Program-made: the position numbers and the translations under genes
The notes under the pieces: model-generated
Databases searched by the model: none
Seen by the model: only the letters and a program-made list of their open reading frames with translations
What the model was told of the DNA's origin: nothing
DNA from: CAYNLK01 sp964398055
Lineage (GTDB): Bacteria > Chloroflexota > Anaerolineae > 4572-78 > J111
Assembly (NCBI GenBank): GCA_964398055.1
Contig: CAYNLK010000007.1
Coordinates: 1 to 64,000 of the forward strand
Direction: 5' to 3'
DNA length: 64,000 nt
In this document: piece after piece, positions 34,148 to 43,034 of the stretch
Numbering within the stretch: the stretch's first letter is position 1
Layout: each line of letters starts with the position of its first letter

Positions 34148-35068
34148 TCAATAGATATGGGGCACGTCAGGCGCCGTGGCCAGAATTTCATCGATGAGCT
34201 CCAGTTCGTCCTGGCTAAAGGTCACGCCGACTGCCCCCAACTGCTCTTCAACCTGAACTGGATTCCGGGCGCCAATTAAAACACAGGTGATGGCCGGCAA
34301 ACGCAGCGCCCAGGCCAGAGCTAACTGAACCATCGTTAGCCCTTTGGCCTGAGCCACTTTCTTTAACTGGTCAACCATAGCCAGGTAACCGGCAAAGGCC
34401 TCGACCTGGAAACGGGCAAAGACAGCTCGTTCATCGCCGGCCTGAAATTTGTGATTGACAGTGTATTTGCCCGCCAGCAGACCTTTGGCCAGTGGGCTGT
34501 GGGCCAGAATACCGATGCCGGCTCGTTCGCAGAACGGAATATCTTCGGCCTCGATCTGGCGATCGATCATGTTGTAGGGCGGCTGATTGGAATGAAAGCG
34601 GGTAATTTGGAGCGCCTGCTCCATCTGCACCGCGGTGAAGTTGGAGACGCCGAGGTAGCGAGTCTTGCCCTCTTCTTGCAGCCGGGCCATGGTTTCCATC
34701 ATTTCCTCAAGCGGGTAGCGCTCGTCCCAATGGTGTATCTGGTACAAATCCACATGATCCACCTGCAAGGCGCGCAGACTGTTTTCCATGGCCGTGCGAA
34801 TGCCCCGGCGGGAGTAATCCTGGCTGACTTTGGTAGCTAAAAAGCAGCGCTCTCGATGACCATGCTTGAGCGCCTTGCCCAGCGTGGCTTCGCTGGTGCG
34901 GTAGCCCTGGGCCGTGTCAATCAAGTTGAGACCGTAGTCAAGGGCAGCGTGGATGGTACTGATCGCGTCCGCCTCATCGACATGCCCCATCCCCCCGCCA
35001 ATAGGCCAGGCCCCCAGGCCCAAAACTGAGACCCGGTCCCCATCTCGACCCAATTGTCGAAATTCCAT
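34148..35068 (-). CDS. Aldo/keto reductase
   Basis: A 306-aa NADPH-dependent (beta/alpha)8 reductase. The tetrad is visible as Asp and Tyr in LIDTAQGYR, Lys in FLATKVS and His in YQIHHWDE. It reduces aldehydes or keto sugars. Start ATG 35068 (CGAGGAGACA upstream; the longer frame adds 9 residues). It is the last gene of a run that begins near 48712, by gene order. Confidence 0.88.
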   Translation of the reverse strand: MEFRQLGRDGDRVSVLGLGAWPIGGGMGHVDEADAISTIHAALDYGLNLIDTAQGYRTSEATLGKALKHGHRERCFLATKVSQDYSRRGIRTAMENSLRALQVDHVDLYQIHHWDERYPLEEMMETMARLQEEGKTRYLGVSNFTAVQMEQALQITRFHSNQPPYNMIDRQIEAEDIPFCERAGIGILAHSPLAKGLLAGKYTVNHKFQAGDERAVFARFQVEAFAGYLAMVDQLKKVAQAKGLTMVQLALAWALRLPAITCVLIGARNPVQVEEQLGAVGVTFSQDELELIDEILATAPDVPHIY

Positions 35069-35090
35069 ATTGTCTCCTCGAAAATAAAAT

Positions 35091-35230
35091 TCCACAGAGT
35101 TTCACAGAGCCGTCACATAGGTACACAGAGATAAATTTAAGAAGGACTCCGCGTGACTCTGTGTCTTCTCTGCGCTCTCTGTGTGCCTGCGTTTCATTTC
35201 AACCAACAAACCAACAAACTGACCAACCAT
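35091..35230. repeat. CACAGAG / CTCTGTG inverted spacer and ACCAACA heptads
   Basis: CACAGAG occurs at least three times in the first half (35091-35131). CTCTGTG forms follow in the second (about 35156-35182), then an ACCAACA/AACCAAC heptad run (35198-35228). It fills the gap between the aldo/keto reductase and dehydrogenase genes. Confidence 0.45.
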
Positions 35231-35235
35231 CAAAA

Positions 35236-36252
35236 TTAAATTTCTCGAATCAATACCCCTTTATGGATGCTGCCGGGATGTTCGGCCAGCTTGGCAAAGA
35301 CCTGGGGCGCATCCCACAAGCTGAACTCGGTGGCGACTTGGGGATAGGTGACAGCCCCGCTGGCCATCAGCGCCAACGCTTCCGGGAAGCAGTTGACCGA
35401 AGCCCGCGAGCCGACGATGGTCATCTCCTTGCGGGTAAAATCGAGGCCGGGGAAGTTAACGGTGACCCCCTGCTTGACCAGCCCCAGGATAACGATGCGC
35501 CCGCCGGCGGCCACCAAATCAACGGTTTGCTCCATCGCTTTGGGGCTGCCGGTGGCTTCCATCACCACGGGCATGCCTTCGCCGTTGGTTCGCTCGAGGA
35601 TGGTCTGGACAAAATGATCATCGACCGGCAGAGTTTCAGCGCCAAATTTGGCGGCGGTGGCCAGGCGCTCCGGGGCAATGTCGGTGGCCCAAATAGTGGC
35701 CCCACGAGCTTTGGCCACCTCGATCAGGGCCAGGCCGATTGGCCCGCAGCCCAAAATGAGAACAGTCTCGCCGGCGCTGACCTGGCCGCGGCGGCAGCCC
35801 TGCACCCCAATGGCGACCGGCTCGGCAAAGGAGGCAAAGGTGAGCGAGAGACCGGGCGGAACTTTGTGCACCAGGTGGGCCGGCGCGGTCAGGTATTCGG
35901 CATAGCCGCCGGGCTGGTGAACACCGATGATCCGCAGATTCATACAGCAGTTAGATTTGCCCACCCGGCAGGGATAACAATGGCCGCAGCCGATGAACGG
36001 CTCCACCACCACCGGCGTACCCGGTTCAAGGCCGGTTACTTCGGAGCCAAGCTCGGCCACCACGCCGGCAATCTCGTGGCCGCAGACTTGCGGGTAAACC
36101 GCGTAGGGATTCTTGCCTAAATAAAAGTACATATCGCCGGCGCAGATACCGGCTGCCCCAACCGACACCAGCACTTCGCCGGGACCGGGCCGGGGGGTGT
36201 TCCAGTCGCCCACCTTCATATCATACGGAGCATTCATAATTGCGGCGCGCAT
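35236..36252 (-). CDS. Zinc-dependent alcohol/polyol dehydrogenase
   Basis: A 338-aa medium-chain dehydrogenase with catalytic zinc residues in AAGICAGD and CGHEIAG. The structural zinc lobe is CGHCYPCRVGKSNCC, and the NAD site is LILGCGPIGLALIEV. It resembles galactitol/sorbitol and L-threonine dehydrogenase types. ATG at 36252 with AAAGGAGTG. It follows the SDR gene by 24 bases, so the two are co-transcribed. Confidence 0.88.
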   Translation of the reverse strand: MRAAIMNAPYDMKVGDWNTPRPGPGEVLVSVGAAGICAGDMYFYLGKNPYAVYPQVCGHEIAGVVAELGSEVTGLEPGTPVVVEPFIGCGHCYPCRVGKSNCCMNLRIIGVHQPGGYAEYLTAPAHLVHKVPPGLSLTFASFAEPVAIGVQGCRRGQVSAGETVLILGCGPIGLALIEVAKARGATIWATDIAPERLATAAKFGAETLPVDDHFVQTILERTNGEGMPVVMEATGSPKAMEQTVDLVAAGGRIVILGLVKQGVTVNFPGLDFTRKEMTIVGSRASVNCFPEALALMASGAVTYPQVATEFSLWDAPQVFAKLAEHPGSIHKGVLIREI

Positions 36253-36276
36253 TTGGTCACTCCTTTACGATACGTT

Positions 36277-37038
36277 CTATTTGGCGGTCATCCCGCCATC
36301 GACCATATAGAAACCACCTACACAGAAGCGAGCCTCGTCTGAGGCTAAGAAAATAGCCATACCGACCACGTCCTCCGGTTCGCCCAGCCGGCCGATGGGC
36401 ATCAGCTCCTCCCGGTTGGCCCGAAAGACCGGATCGGACAGGACGGCCTCGGTCAGCGGCGTTACCGTGGTGCCCGGCACCAGGGCATTGACGCGGATGT
36501 TGTCGCGGGCGTAATCGACGGCCATGACCCTGGTGAGAGCAAATAGTCCCCCTTTGCTGGAGCTATAGGCCGTAAAGCCGGGCGCGCAACCGGTCAGGCC
36601 GGTAGGCGAGGAAACGTTGATGATGGCCCCGCCGCCCTGCCGCAGCATCACCGGGATGGTATATTTGGCGCACAGCCAGGCCCCCCGCAGATTGATCGAG
36701 TGGGTGAGGTCCCAGATTTCTTCAGTCAACTCGTGGACGCGGGCATCCTGCCCAAAGAGCTGCACTGCGGCATTGTTGACCAGGATGTCAATGCGGCCAT
36801 ATCGCTCAACGGTCAGATCGACCATTTTTTGCACATCGGCGGTTTTCGACACATCCGTTGGCGTAAACATAGCCTCGCCGCCGGCCGCCCGAATTTCCGT
36901 TGCAGTCGACTCGCCGGTAGTGGGATTGACATCGGCCACCACCACTTTAGCCCCGTCCCTGGCGTAACCCACGGCGATGGCCCGGCCAATCCCGGCCCCG
37001 CCGCCGGTGACAATGGCAACTTTGTCTTTCAAGCGCAT
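36277..37038 (-). CDS. Short-chain dehydrogenase/reductase
   Basis: A 253-aa classical SDR. TGGGAGIGRAIA (10-21) binds NAD(P), then NNAA and the active site with Ser in NVSSPTG and YSSSK. Full length with the FCVGGFYMVDGGM C-terminus. It oxidises or reduces a sugar hydroxyl, and is one of three SDRs in this locus. ATG at 37038 with AAAGGGGTC. Confidence 0.88.
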   Translation of the reverse strand: MRLKDKVAIVTGGGAGIGRAIAVGYARDGAKVVVADVNPTTGESTATEIRAAGGEAMFTPTDVSKTADVQKMVDLTVERYGRIDILVNNAAVQLFGQDARVHELTEEIWDLTHSINLRGAWLCAKYTIPVMLRQGGGAIINVSSPTGLTGCAPGFTAYSSSKGGLFALTRVMAVDYARDNIRVNALVPGTTVTPLTEAVLSDPVFRANREELMPIGRLGEPEDVVGMAIFLASDEARFCVGGFYMVDGGMTAK

Positions 37039-37077
37039 TTATAGACCCCTTTAAAGTTGCTGAGCACTGATTGACAC

Positions 37078-37182
37078 AACTACTGTCATCGTCCACTGAT
37101 AAACACAGATTTGCACAGATGAGAAAATTTGTTAGCTCTATCTGGGATTATCTGTGATCATCTGTGGACTCCTGTACAGCGA
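37078..37182. repeat. Inverted ACAGAT / ATCTGT spacer
   Basis: AACACAGATTTGCACAGATG on the left and ATCTGTGATCATCTGTG on the right are imperfect inverted halves with a 7/14-base period. The segment occupies the gap between the SDR and Gfo/Idh genes. Confidence 0.5.
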
Positions 37183-37198
37183 CCTGACGATGACGCTG

Positions 37199-38224
37199 TC
37201 AACCAAGCTGTATCACCTGATTTTTGCTCGCCGACTCGTAGGCGGCGTAAACCAATTGCATCGTTTTCAGGTTATCCTCACCCGTATTTTCCGGCGGCTG
37301 GCCGGTTTGGAAGGCCCGCAGAAAATCCTGGTGCAGCGGGACCATGCTGGCATGGTTGACGTCGTAGTTGGGATCGGCCCAGGGGTAGCGGGGCGGCAGA
37401 TGGCGATAAATCCGCGTACCTTGATCGGTGGTCAGCCGGATCCAAAAATCGGGCGCCAATTCCAGCGTGCCCTCGGTGCCCTCGATAAAGATGAAGACCT
37501 CGGGAAAGTGGCCCCATTCGGTTTTGCTGACAAAGCTCATCTCAACGTTGGCGATGGCCTGCTCCATTTTGAGCGTGATCGAGGCCACATCTTCGGCCAC
37601 GATGTCTTCGCGGATGCGCAGATGCTGGCAGTAGATGCTGCTGGCCTCGCCAAAAAAGAAGCGGGCCAGATCGAGTTGGTGGCTGCCCTGGTCGGCGATA
37701 ATCAGCTTCTCCAGGGATTTCAGCAGCGGCTGGTTCTCCCACACAAACGGCTCCAGGGCGTGCATAAACTGAAAGCGACCCCGGAAGGGCCGGCCAATCT
37801 GCCCCTCATCGATGAGCCGCTTGACTTCGCGAATGGGCGCCTGCCAGCGATAATTCTCGTGGACAAAGAAGGGAATACCGGCCTCCCGGCAGGACTCAAC
37901 CATTTGCCGGGCCGTCTCGTAATCGGGGGCCATTGGTTTCTGGCAGATAACCGGCGTTTTATATCTGGCCGCCAAATAGACCAGTGGGGCGTGGGCCGGA
38001 ACCTCGGTGATGATGTCAACAAAATCCAGCTTTTCGTGTTGCAGCAACTCCTCTGGATCGCCGTATACCCTGGGCACGCCGAACTTTTCGGCCACTTTTT
38101 CGGCCTTGGCCACCGTGCGGTTGTAGAGCGCCACTAACTCAACGCCGCCCACCTCAAACCAGGCCGGAATTTGATAGTGCGACCAGAAACCCGTGCCCAG
38201 CACCGCAAATCTCAGCTTCGACAT
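37199..38224 (-). CDS. Gfo/Idh/MocA family oxidoreductase
   Basis: A 341-aa NAD(P)-dependent dehydrogenase. The Rossmann motif AVLGTGFWSHYQIPAW is at residues 7-22. The usual EKP motif reads CQKPM here (Lys kept, Glu replaced by Gln). The paralogue at 43035-44078 shares this QKP and the ENxRWQxPIREVKRLxDxG segment, so the two form a pair within the locus. Acts on cyclic polyols or sugars. ATG with GATAGGAGGAG upstream. Confidence 0.87.
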   Translation of the reverse strand: MSKLRFAVLGTGFWSHYQIPAWFEVGGVELVALYNRTVAKAEKVAEKFGVPRVYGDPEELLQHEKLDFVDIITEVPAHAPLVYLAARYKTPVICQKPMAPDYETARQMVESCREAGIPFFVHENYRWQAPIREVKRLIDEGQIGRPFRGRFQFMHALEPFVWENQPLLKSLEKLIIADQGSHQLDLARFFFGEASSIYCQHLRIREDIVAEDVASITLKMEQAIANVEMSFVSKTEWGHFPEVFIFIEGTEGTLELAPDFWIRLTTDQGTRIYRHLPPRYPWADPNYDVNHASMVPLHQDFLRAFQTGQPPENTGEDNLKTMQLVYAAYESASKNQVIQLG

Positions 38225-38243
38225 CGCGTGCCTCCTCCTATCA

Positions 38244-38299
38244 GGGAGTAAGGAGTATGGAGTAGGGAGTAAGCTCTGCCCCTACTTCCTACTCCTTAC
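38244..38299. repeat. Heptad array (GGGAGTA / TCCTTAC), inverted
   Basis: Eight in-phase units: GGGAGTA, AGGAGTA, TGGAGTA, GGGAGTA, then AGCTCTG, CCCCTAC, TTCCTAC and TCCTTAC. The halves pair. It runs into the stop codon (38296) of the dehydrogenase. Confidence 0.75.
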
Positions 38300-39330
38300 T
38301 CCGGTCTTAGCAACACCTTCATACATTCACCGGCTTTGACCAGTTCAAAGCCGTGTTGATATTCCTCCAGCGGGAGGATGTGGGAAATGAACGGCCGTAA
38401 ATTGAGCTTGTTCGACTCGATCAGTTGCACCATTCGCCGCCAGGTTTCCCAGGTGCGGCCCATCGTGCTGACCAGCTTGAGCTCGCGGCGGGTCATCCTA
38501 AAGAAGGGGTTGAACGAGACCGGCCCGTTAAAGGTGCCGATGGTTACCACCGTGCCCACATTTCTGACCAGCTCGAACGCCTGCTCCAACGCCGACTGGG
38601 TCGCCCCGGCCTCGATGACAAAATCTGCGCCCAGGCCGTTGGTCATCGCTCGCACTCGCTCGACCGGATTCTCCTGCCGCACGTCGATCACGGTCCCGCC
38701 GCTGACCTGGCGGGCGAACTCCAGCCGGGTCTCATTCAGATCGGTCAGCACCACGTTGACACCGTAGGCGGCCAGGGTCTGGGCGGCCATAATCCCAATC
38801 GGCCCGCAACCGATGACCACGGCCGTGTCGCCGGGGTCGTGCGGCGCCACTTCCACCGCATGCACAGCGATGCCCAGATTTTCCAGCAGGGCGCCCTCTT
38901 CTAACGTCAGATTACCGGGCAATTTACAGATGACTCGCTCGGGTAAAACCGCATATTCGGCGAAAGCGCCGCGACGTTTGCCGTAAATCTCCCGTTCCAG
39001 GCACATATTGGTGTAGCCCCGGCGACAGATGGCACAGTGACCGCAGTAGATGAGCGGGTCCACCGTAATCCGGTCGCCCGGCTTGAACTGGGTCACGCCG
39101 GCGCCCACATCGGTCACCACGGCTGAGACTTCGTGGCCCAGCACCGTTGGCAGTTGCAGGGTTTTGTCGACTGCGGCCCACTCGTTCCAATCGTACACCT
39201 TGGTCTCACCCACGCAGATGGCGCAGTAGGCCACCTTGAATTGGACGTCGTCAGCATGCCGAATTTGTGGAATATCAATATCCAGCAGCGACAAACCCGG
39301 CGCTGGTTTTTCTTTAACCAAAGCTCTCAC
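38296..39330 (-). CDS. Zinc-dependent alcohol/polyol dehydrogenase
   Basis: A 344-aa medium-chain dehydrogenase. It has CAICVGE in place of the usual C-x2-G-SD catalytic zinc site, with GHEVSAV after it. The structural lobe is CGHCAICRRGYTNMC and the NAD site AVVIGCGPIGIMAAQ. The Asp of GxD is therefore a Glu here. GTG start at 39330 with AGGAGGGTGAG. Nine bases after the GntR regulator stop, so regulator and enzyme are co-transcribed. Confidence 0.86.
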   Translation of the reverse strand: MRALVKEKPAPGLSLLDIDIPQIRHADDVQFKVAYCAICVGETKVYDWNEWAAVDKTLQLPTVLGHEVSAVVTDVGAGVTQFKPGDRITVDPLIYCGHCAICRRGYTNMCLEREIYGKRRGAFAEYAVLPERVICKLPGNLTLEEGALLENLGIAVHAVEVAPHDPGDTAVVIGCGPIGIMAAQTLAAYGVNVVLTDLNETRLEFARQVSGGTVIDVRQENPVERVRAMTNGLGADFVIEAGATQSALEQAFELVRNVGTVVTIGTFNGPVSFNPFFRMTRRELKLVSTMGRTWETWRRMVQLIESNKLNLRPFISHILPLEEYQHGFELVKAGECMKVLLRPE

Positions 39331-39339
39331 CTCACCCTC

Positions 39340-40080
39340 CTACTTGCTGTCACTCGTTTGGCTCAGTTTAGAGTATCTTTCAGTGTTTTTGCGCATTTGG
39401 TCAAGATTCTCACCCATTGCCTGCCGTGCCCCGTCCACGTCTCTGGCTTCGATGCGCTCCAGCAGCCGGTAATGCAGCGGCAGATTTTCCTGGCGAGGAT
39501 CGAGGAAGCGGGTAACCAGGGCGATATATTCCTGCAACAAATCGCGGATCGAGTCGACCAGAATCGCCAGCAGCGGGTTGTGGGTCATCTGGGCCAGGGC
39601 GCTGTGAAAATCGGCATCGTGGATCGCCAACTGGTCTGGGTCATCCTGCGCCGCTTCCATCGCCGCCATAATCTGCCTCAGCCGGGCAATATCCGCGTCG
39701 GTGGCGTGCGCTGCGGCCAGCCCGGCGATCTCGATTTCCAGAATCGACCGGACCTGGTGAAGATGGTCAAACGAGACCTTGCCGCCGGTGCGGGTCCGCA
39801 ACAAGAGGTTGAGCGGTTCAACGATCTGTTCGTTGGTGATTTGCCGCACCATGGTGCCCACGCCGGGCTGAATCTCCAGCAAGCCTTTGGTCACCAGAAT
39901 CCGGCTGGCCTCCCGCACCACCGTCCGGCTGACGCCGAGCTGCTCAGCCAGGTCTCGTTCAGCCGGGAGGCGGGTCTCCGGCTCAAGCTGCCCACCGACG
40001 ATCAACTGCTCGAGTTCGCCGACAACGCGATCGACCAGCCGTTCTTTGGAACCGATTGTACGAAATGGAGTTTGAAGCAT
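39340..40080 (-). CDS. FadR-type GntR family transcriptional regulator (FCD domain)
   Basis: A 246-aa repressor or activator. The N-terminal winged helix (residues about 8-78) has LPAERDLAEQLGVSRTVVREA. The C-terminal all-helical FCD ligand domain (about 98-225) has DADFHSALAQMTHNPLL, with metal or ligand-binding Asp/His. FCD regulators bind sugar acids or organic acids and GGT-NNN-ACC-like operators. A matching site lies in two promoters of this window (48811 and 59908), making this the best candidate for their regulator (inference). Confidence 0.88.
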   Translation of the reverse strand: MLQTPFRTIGSKERLVDRVVGELEQLIVGGQLEPETRLPAERDLAEQLGVSRTVVREASRILVTKGLLEIQPGVGTMVRQITNEQIVEPLNLLLRTRTGGKVSFDHLHQVRSILEIEIAGLAAAHATDADIARLRQIMAAMEAAQDDPDQLAIHDADFHSALAQMTHNPLLAILVDSIRDLLQEYIALVTRFLDPRQENLPLHYRLLERIEARDVDGARQAMGENLDQMRKNTERYSKLSQTSDSK

Positions 40081-40156
40081 GGTTGGTATCTGTTTCTCCT
40101 GTCATCAAAAGATTTACTCGCGGGCTTGGCTGCGGTCGGCGGTCAGCCGTCAGCGG

Positions 40157-40930
40157 TCATAGCCTCACCGCCATTAACGGATGGTACTGGCTTTGGCCGC
40201 CATCCACACAGACGACCTGGCCGGTGATGTGGCCCGCCTCTTCGGAGGCAAAATAAGCCACCAAATGGGCGTGGTCCTGCGGGTTGGCCATCTTGCCGGC
40301 CGGGATCAGAGCGACCATCGCTTCCAGGTCCAGGCCGCGGGCCGCGGCCGATTTTTCCAGCATGTCGGTCCAGGTCATACCGGGGCAGAGACAGTTGACG
40401 GTAATGCCGTAGGGGGCCATTTCGACGGCCAGGCAGCGGGAAAAATGGTTGACCGCGGCCTTGGCCGAGCAGTAGGCAATCTGGGCCGTCCGCACAATCA
40501 CCCCGGCAATCGACGACACGTTGACGATCCGGCCGGCTCGCCGCGGCATCATCCGCCGGATGGCCGCCTGGGAACAGAGAAAGACTCCCTTGGCGTCCAC
40601 ATTGAAGCAGGCATCCCAATCGTCTTCGCTCAGGTCGGCGGTAGGACCGGTGCGCAGCACGCCGGCATTGTTGACCAGTAGCCACAACGGCCCCAGCTCT
40701 TCCTCGATCCGGGCCATCATCGCCTCGACTTCAGCCTTAGAGCTGATATCGGCCCGATAGGCCGCCACCTGTAATCCCTGCTGCCGCAGCGTCGCGGCCT
40801 CCTGCTCCACCAACTCTGAGCGGGCGTTCATCGCCACCTGCATCCCCTGTTCGGCCAGCACCCGCACGATTTCCAATCCGATGCCGCGGCTGGCCCCGGT
40901 CACCAGGGCGATCTTTCCGTTTAGACTCAA
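40157..40930 (-). CDS. Short-chain dehydrogenase/reductase
   Basis: A 257-aa classical SDR with TGASRGIGLEI near residues 12-22, NNAG, and a VSSIAG...YCSAK active site. The start is TTG at 40930: GGAGGACACC lies right before it and the protein then begins at the usual SLNGKIALVTG. The longer frame would read through a heptad array. It is in line with a second SDR 91 bases upstream. Confidence 0.86.
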   Translation of the reverse strand: MSLNGKIALVTGASRGIGLEIVRVLAEQGMQVAMNARSELVEQEAATLRQQGLQVAAYRADISSKAEVEAMMARIEEELGPLWLLVNNAGVLRTGPTADLSEDDWDACFNVDAKGVFLCSQAAIRRMMPRRAGRIVNVSSIAGVIVRTAQIAYCSAKAAVNHFSRCLAVEMAPYGITVNCLCPGMTWTDMLEKSAAARGLDLEAMVALIPAGKMANPQDHAHLVAYFASEEAGHITGQVVCVDGGQSQYHPLMAVRL

Positions 40931-40950
40931 GGTGTCCTCCTCCGAAAACA

Positions 40951-41013
40951 GTTGGTTTGTTGGTTGGTCTGATAGTTGACCATTCATCCAACTAACCAAC
41001 TAGCGAACCAACA
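40951..41013. repeat. Heptad array (GTTGGTT / ACCAACA), inverted
   Basis: Nine units. GTTGGTT, TGTTGGT and TGGTCTG come first, then ATCCAAC, TAACCAA and ACCAACA. The halves can pair. It lies between the two SDR genes. Confidence 0.65.
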
Positions 41014-41021
41014 AATCATTC

Positions 41022-41882
41022 TTAAAGTTTGAACCAGCTTTCTTTCCGCATTGATTCCGGCAGCGTCTCATCGGACCAGCTCTCGTCGCGTAGCCACGAG
41101 CCGCCGGCCAGGAAACCGCCATCGACCACGATGTTCTGGCCAGTGATATAGGATGAGGCGTTGCTGGCTAATAATAACACTGCGCCTACCAGCTCGTCCG
41201 GCCGGCCCGGTCGCCGGGCTGGCAATCGGTTGCGGAACCAGCGCGCCTTTTGTTCGTCTTCCCACAGCGGTTTGGACAGCGGCGTGAGAAAATAACCCGG
41301 CGTTACGCAGTTGACCTGGATATTGTCTTCGGCCCATTCCACCGCCATTACTTTGGTCAACTGGCCCAGCCCGCCTTTGGCCAGCCCATACACCGAGACC
41401 GTCTCCAGCCCATAGAAGATATTGATTGAGCCGATGTGAATGATTTTGCCGCCGCCTTGCGCCCGCATTAACGGTTGGGCGGCCTGGCTCAGAAAAAAGG
41501 CGCTGCGCAAATCGACCGCCACAATCGTGTCAAAATCATCCTGGGTGACCTCGCTGATGGGTTTGCGCCGGTTGGTGGCGGCGCAATTGATCAGGATGTC
41601 GAGCCGGCCCAGGCTCTCGTGAGCCTGCGCCACCAACTGGCGGCACTCATCCACCTGGGCCAGATCAGCCGTGAGTGGAATGGCCCGGCTACCGGTCGCT
41701 TCCACCAGGCGGCAGGTCTCCTCAAGCCGGTCTACGTCTCGACCATGCACACCGATTGCCGCGCCGGCTTCGGCCAGCGACACGGCCAGCACCCGGCCAA
41801 TGCCGCCGGAAGCGCCGGTAATCAGCGCGCTTTTGCCGTTGAGCGAAAAGAGGCGTTCCAGGATAGTCGGTTGTGTATCCAT
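41022..41882 (-). CDS. Short-chain dehydrogenase/reductase
   Basis: A 286-aa SDR with a 15-residue N-terminal extension before NGKSALITGASGGIGR. NAD-binding TGASGGIG, then INCAATNR, and IGSINIFYG...YGLAK as Ser-Tyr-Lys active site. It resembles gluconate 5-dehydrogenase/2-deoxygluconate dehydrogenase types. TTGGAGAGT precedes the ATG. Probably acts on the same sugar acid as its neighbours. Confidence 0.87.
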   Translation of the reverse strand: MDTQPTILERLFSLNGKSALITGASGGIGRVLAVSLAEAGAAIGVHGRDVDRLEETCRLVEATGSRAIPLTADLAQVDECRQLVAQAHESLGRLDILINCAATNRRKPISEVTQDDFDTIVAVDLRSAFFLSQAAQPLMRAQGGGKIIHIGSINIFYGLETVSVYGLAKGGLGQLTKVMAVEWAEDNIQVNCVTPGYFLTPLSKPLWEDEQKARWFRNRLPARRPGRPDELVGAVLLLASNASSYITGQNIVVDGGFLAGGSWLRDESWSDETLPESMRKESWFKL

Positions 41883-41931
41883 CAGTTACTCTCCAAAATT
41901 GAAACCATAGCCAGGCCATTCCGAACCTGTT

Positions 41932-42897
41932 TTATACTACCTGATACAATGGCGGTTCACCCCGTAGGGCGCGTAGCAGGTTCTCCAGGCACATCTCACC
42001 CTGTTTGCGTTGGGCGTCGACGGTGCGCCCGCCCAGGTGAGCCGTGAAAACGACGTTGTCCAGTTCCAGCAACGGGCTGCCCAGCGGCGGCTCGTCAACA
42101 AAAGCATCCAGCCCGGCGCCAGCAATTTGCCGGTCGCGCAGCGCCGTGGCCAGGGCCGTTTCGTCCACCAGCGCGCCGCGGGCTGTATTGATCAGCAGGG
42201 CCGTTGGCTTCATCGCCGCCAGTTGGGCCGGGCCAATCAGCGGGCCGGCGGTCATCTCGGCCGCGGCGTGGAGGGACACCACGTCGGCCTGGGCCAGCAG
42301 TTCCTCCAGCGAAACGAAGGTAACGTTGTGTTCGCTTGCCCAGTTCTCATCGGGATACGGGTCAAAAGCGATGATCCGCATCCCAAAGGCTTGCGCTCGG
42401 ACGGCCACAGCCTTGCCGATCCGCCCCAGGCCGACAATGCCCAATGTTTTACCCATCAGTTCGATCCCATAAAAGGCTTTCCAGCCGCCGCGGGCCACAT
42501 CGTTGTGACTCTTGACCACTCCTCTGGCCAGAGCCAGCAACAGGGCCAGGGTTAAATCGGCCACCGAGTCGTGGTTGGTGCCGGGGGTGGCGCTGACGAC
42601 GATGCCCCGCTGCCGGGCCGCCTCCAGGTCAATCGTTTCCAGTCCTACACCGTGCTTGGCAATGGTTTTGAGCCGGTCGGCCGCGTTGATGACAGCCGCG
42701 GTCAGCTCGTCGGTGCCGGTGATGATGCCATCAACCCCCTGCAGCGCCTCCATCAACTCGGCGGCGCGGTAGGCCCGGCCGCCCACACCGTTGGGAATCA
42801 CTTCGCAGCCGGCGGCTTCAAGTTGTTGCAGATGTTCCGGAAAAGCCTGGCCAAAAGAGCGTGAACCGATCAAAACTCGCCACTTGACTTCAGTCAT
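41932..42897 (-). CDS. D-2-hydroxyacid dehydrogenase (phosphoglycerate dehydrogenase-like)
   Basis: A 321-aa NAD-dependent dehydrogenase. The NAD fold is GKTLGIVGLGRIGKAVAV, the catalytic Arg lies in INTARGALVDE, the Glu in DAFVDEPP and the His in FTAHLGGRT. It has no C-terminal ACT domain, so it is not a typical serine-pathway SerA and more likely reduces a 2-keto sugar acid. ATG with CAGGAGATT upstream. Confidence 0.88.
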   Translation of the reverse strand: MTEVKWRVLIGSRSFGQAFPEHLQQLEAAGCEVIPNGVGGRAYRAAELMEALQGVDGIITGTDELTAAVINAADRLKTIAKHGVGLETIDLEAARQRGIVVSATPGTNHDSVADLTLALLLALARGVVKSHNDVARGGWKAFYGIELMGKTLGIVGLGRIGKAVAVRAQAFGMRIIAFDPYPDENWASEHNVTFVSLEELLAQADVVSLHAAAEMTAGPLIGPAQLAAMKPTALLINTARGALVDETALATALRDRQIAGAGLDAFVDEPPLGSPLLELDNVVFTAHLGGRTVDAQRKQGEMCLENLLRALRGEPPLYQVV

Positions 42898-42921
42898 ATA
42901 ATCTCCTGAGAAGGTAGTAAT

Positions 42922-43033
42922 AGTGAACAGTGATCAGTGATCAGTGATCAGTGAACAGTAATCAGTAATCGGCAATCAGTGAATAGCCTAACTGATAACC
43001 GGCAACTGACAACTGATAACCGATAACTCAAAA
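42922..43033. repeat. Longest heptad array in the window (AGTGATC / CTGATAA)
   Basis: Sixteen consecutive 7-base units in perfect register. Seven AGTGATC/AGTAATC-type units come first. After a few transition units come CTGATAA, CTGACAA and CCGATAA units, which are the inverted form. It ends 1 base before the next gene's stop (43035) and fills the 137-base intergenic gap. Confidence 0.85.
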
Positions 43034-43034
43034 C

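Noticed and set aside
42922..43033. CRISPR array
   Set aside because: The units are 7 bases with no unique spacers and no cas genes are present. It is a heptad array.
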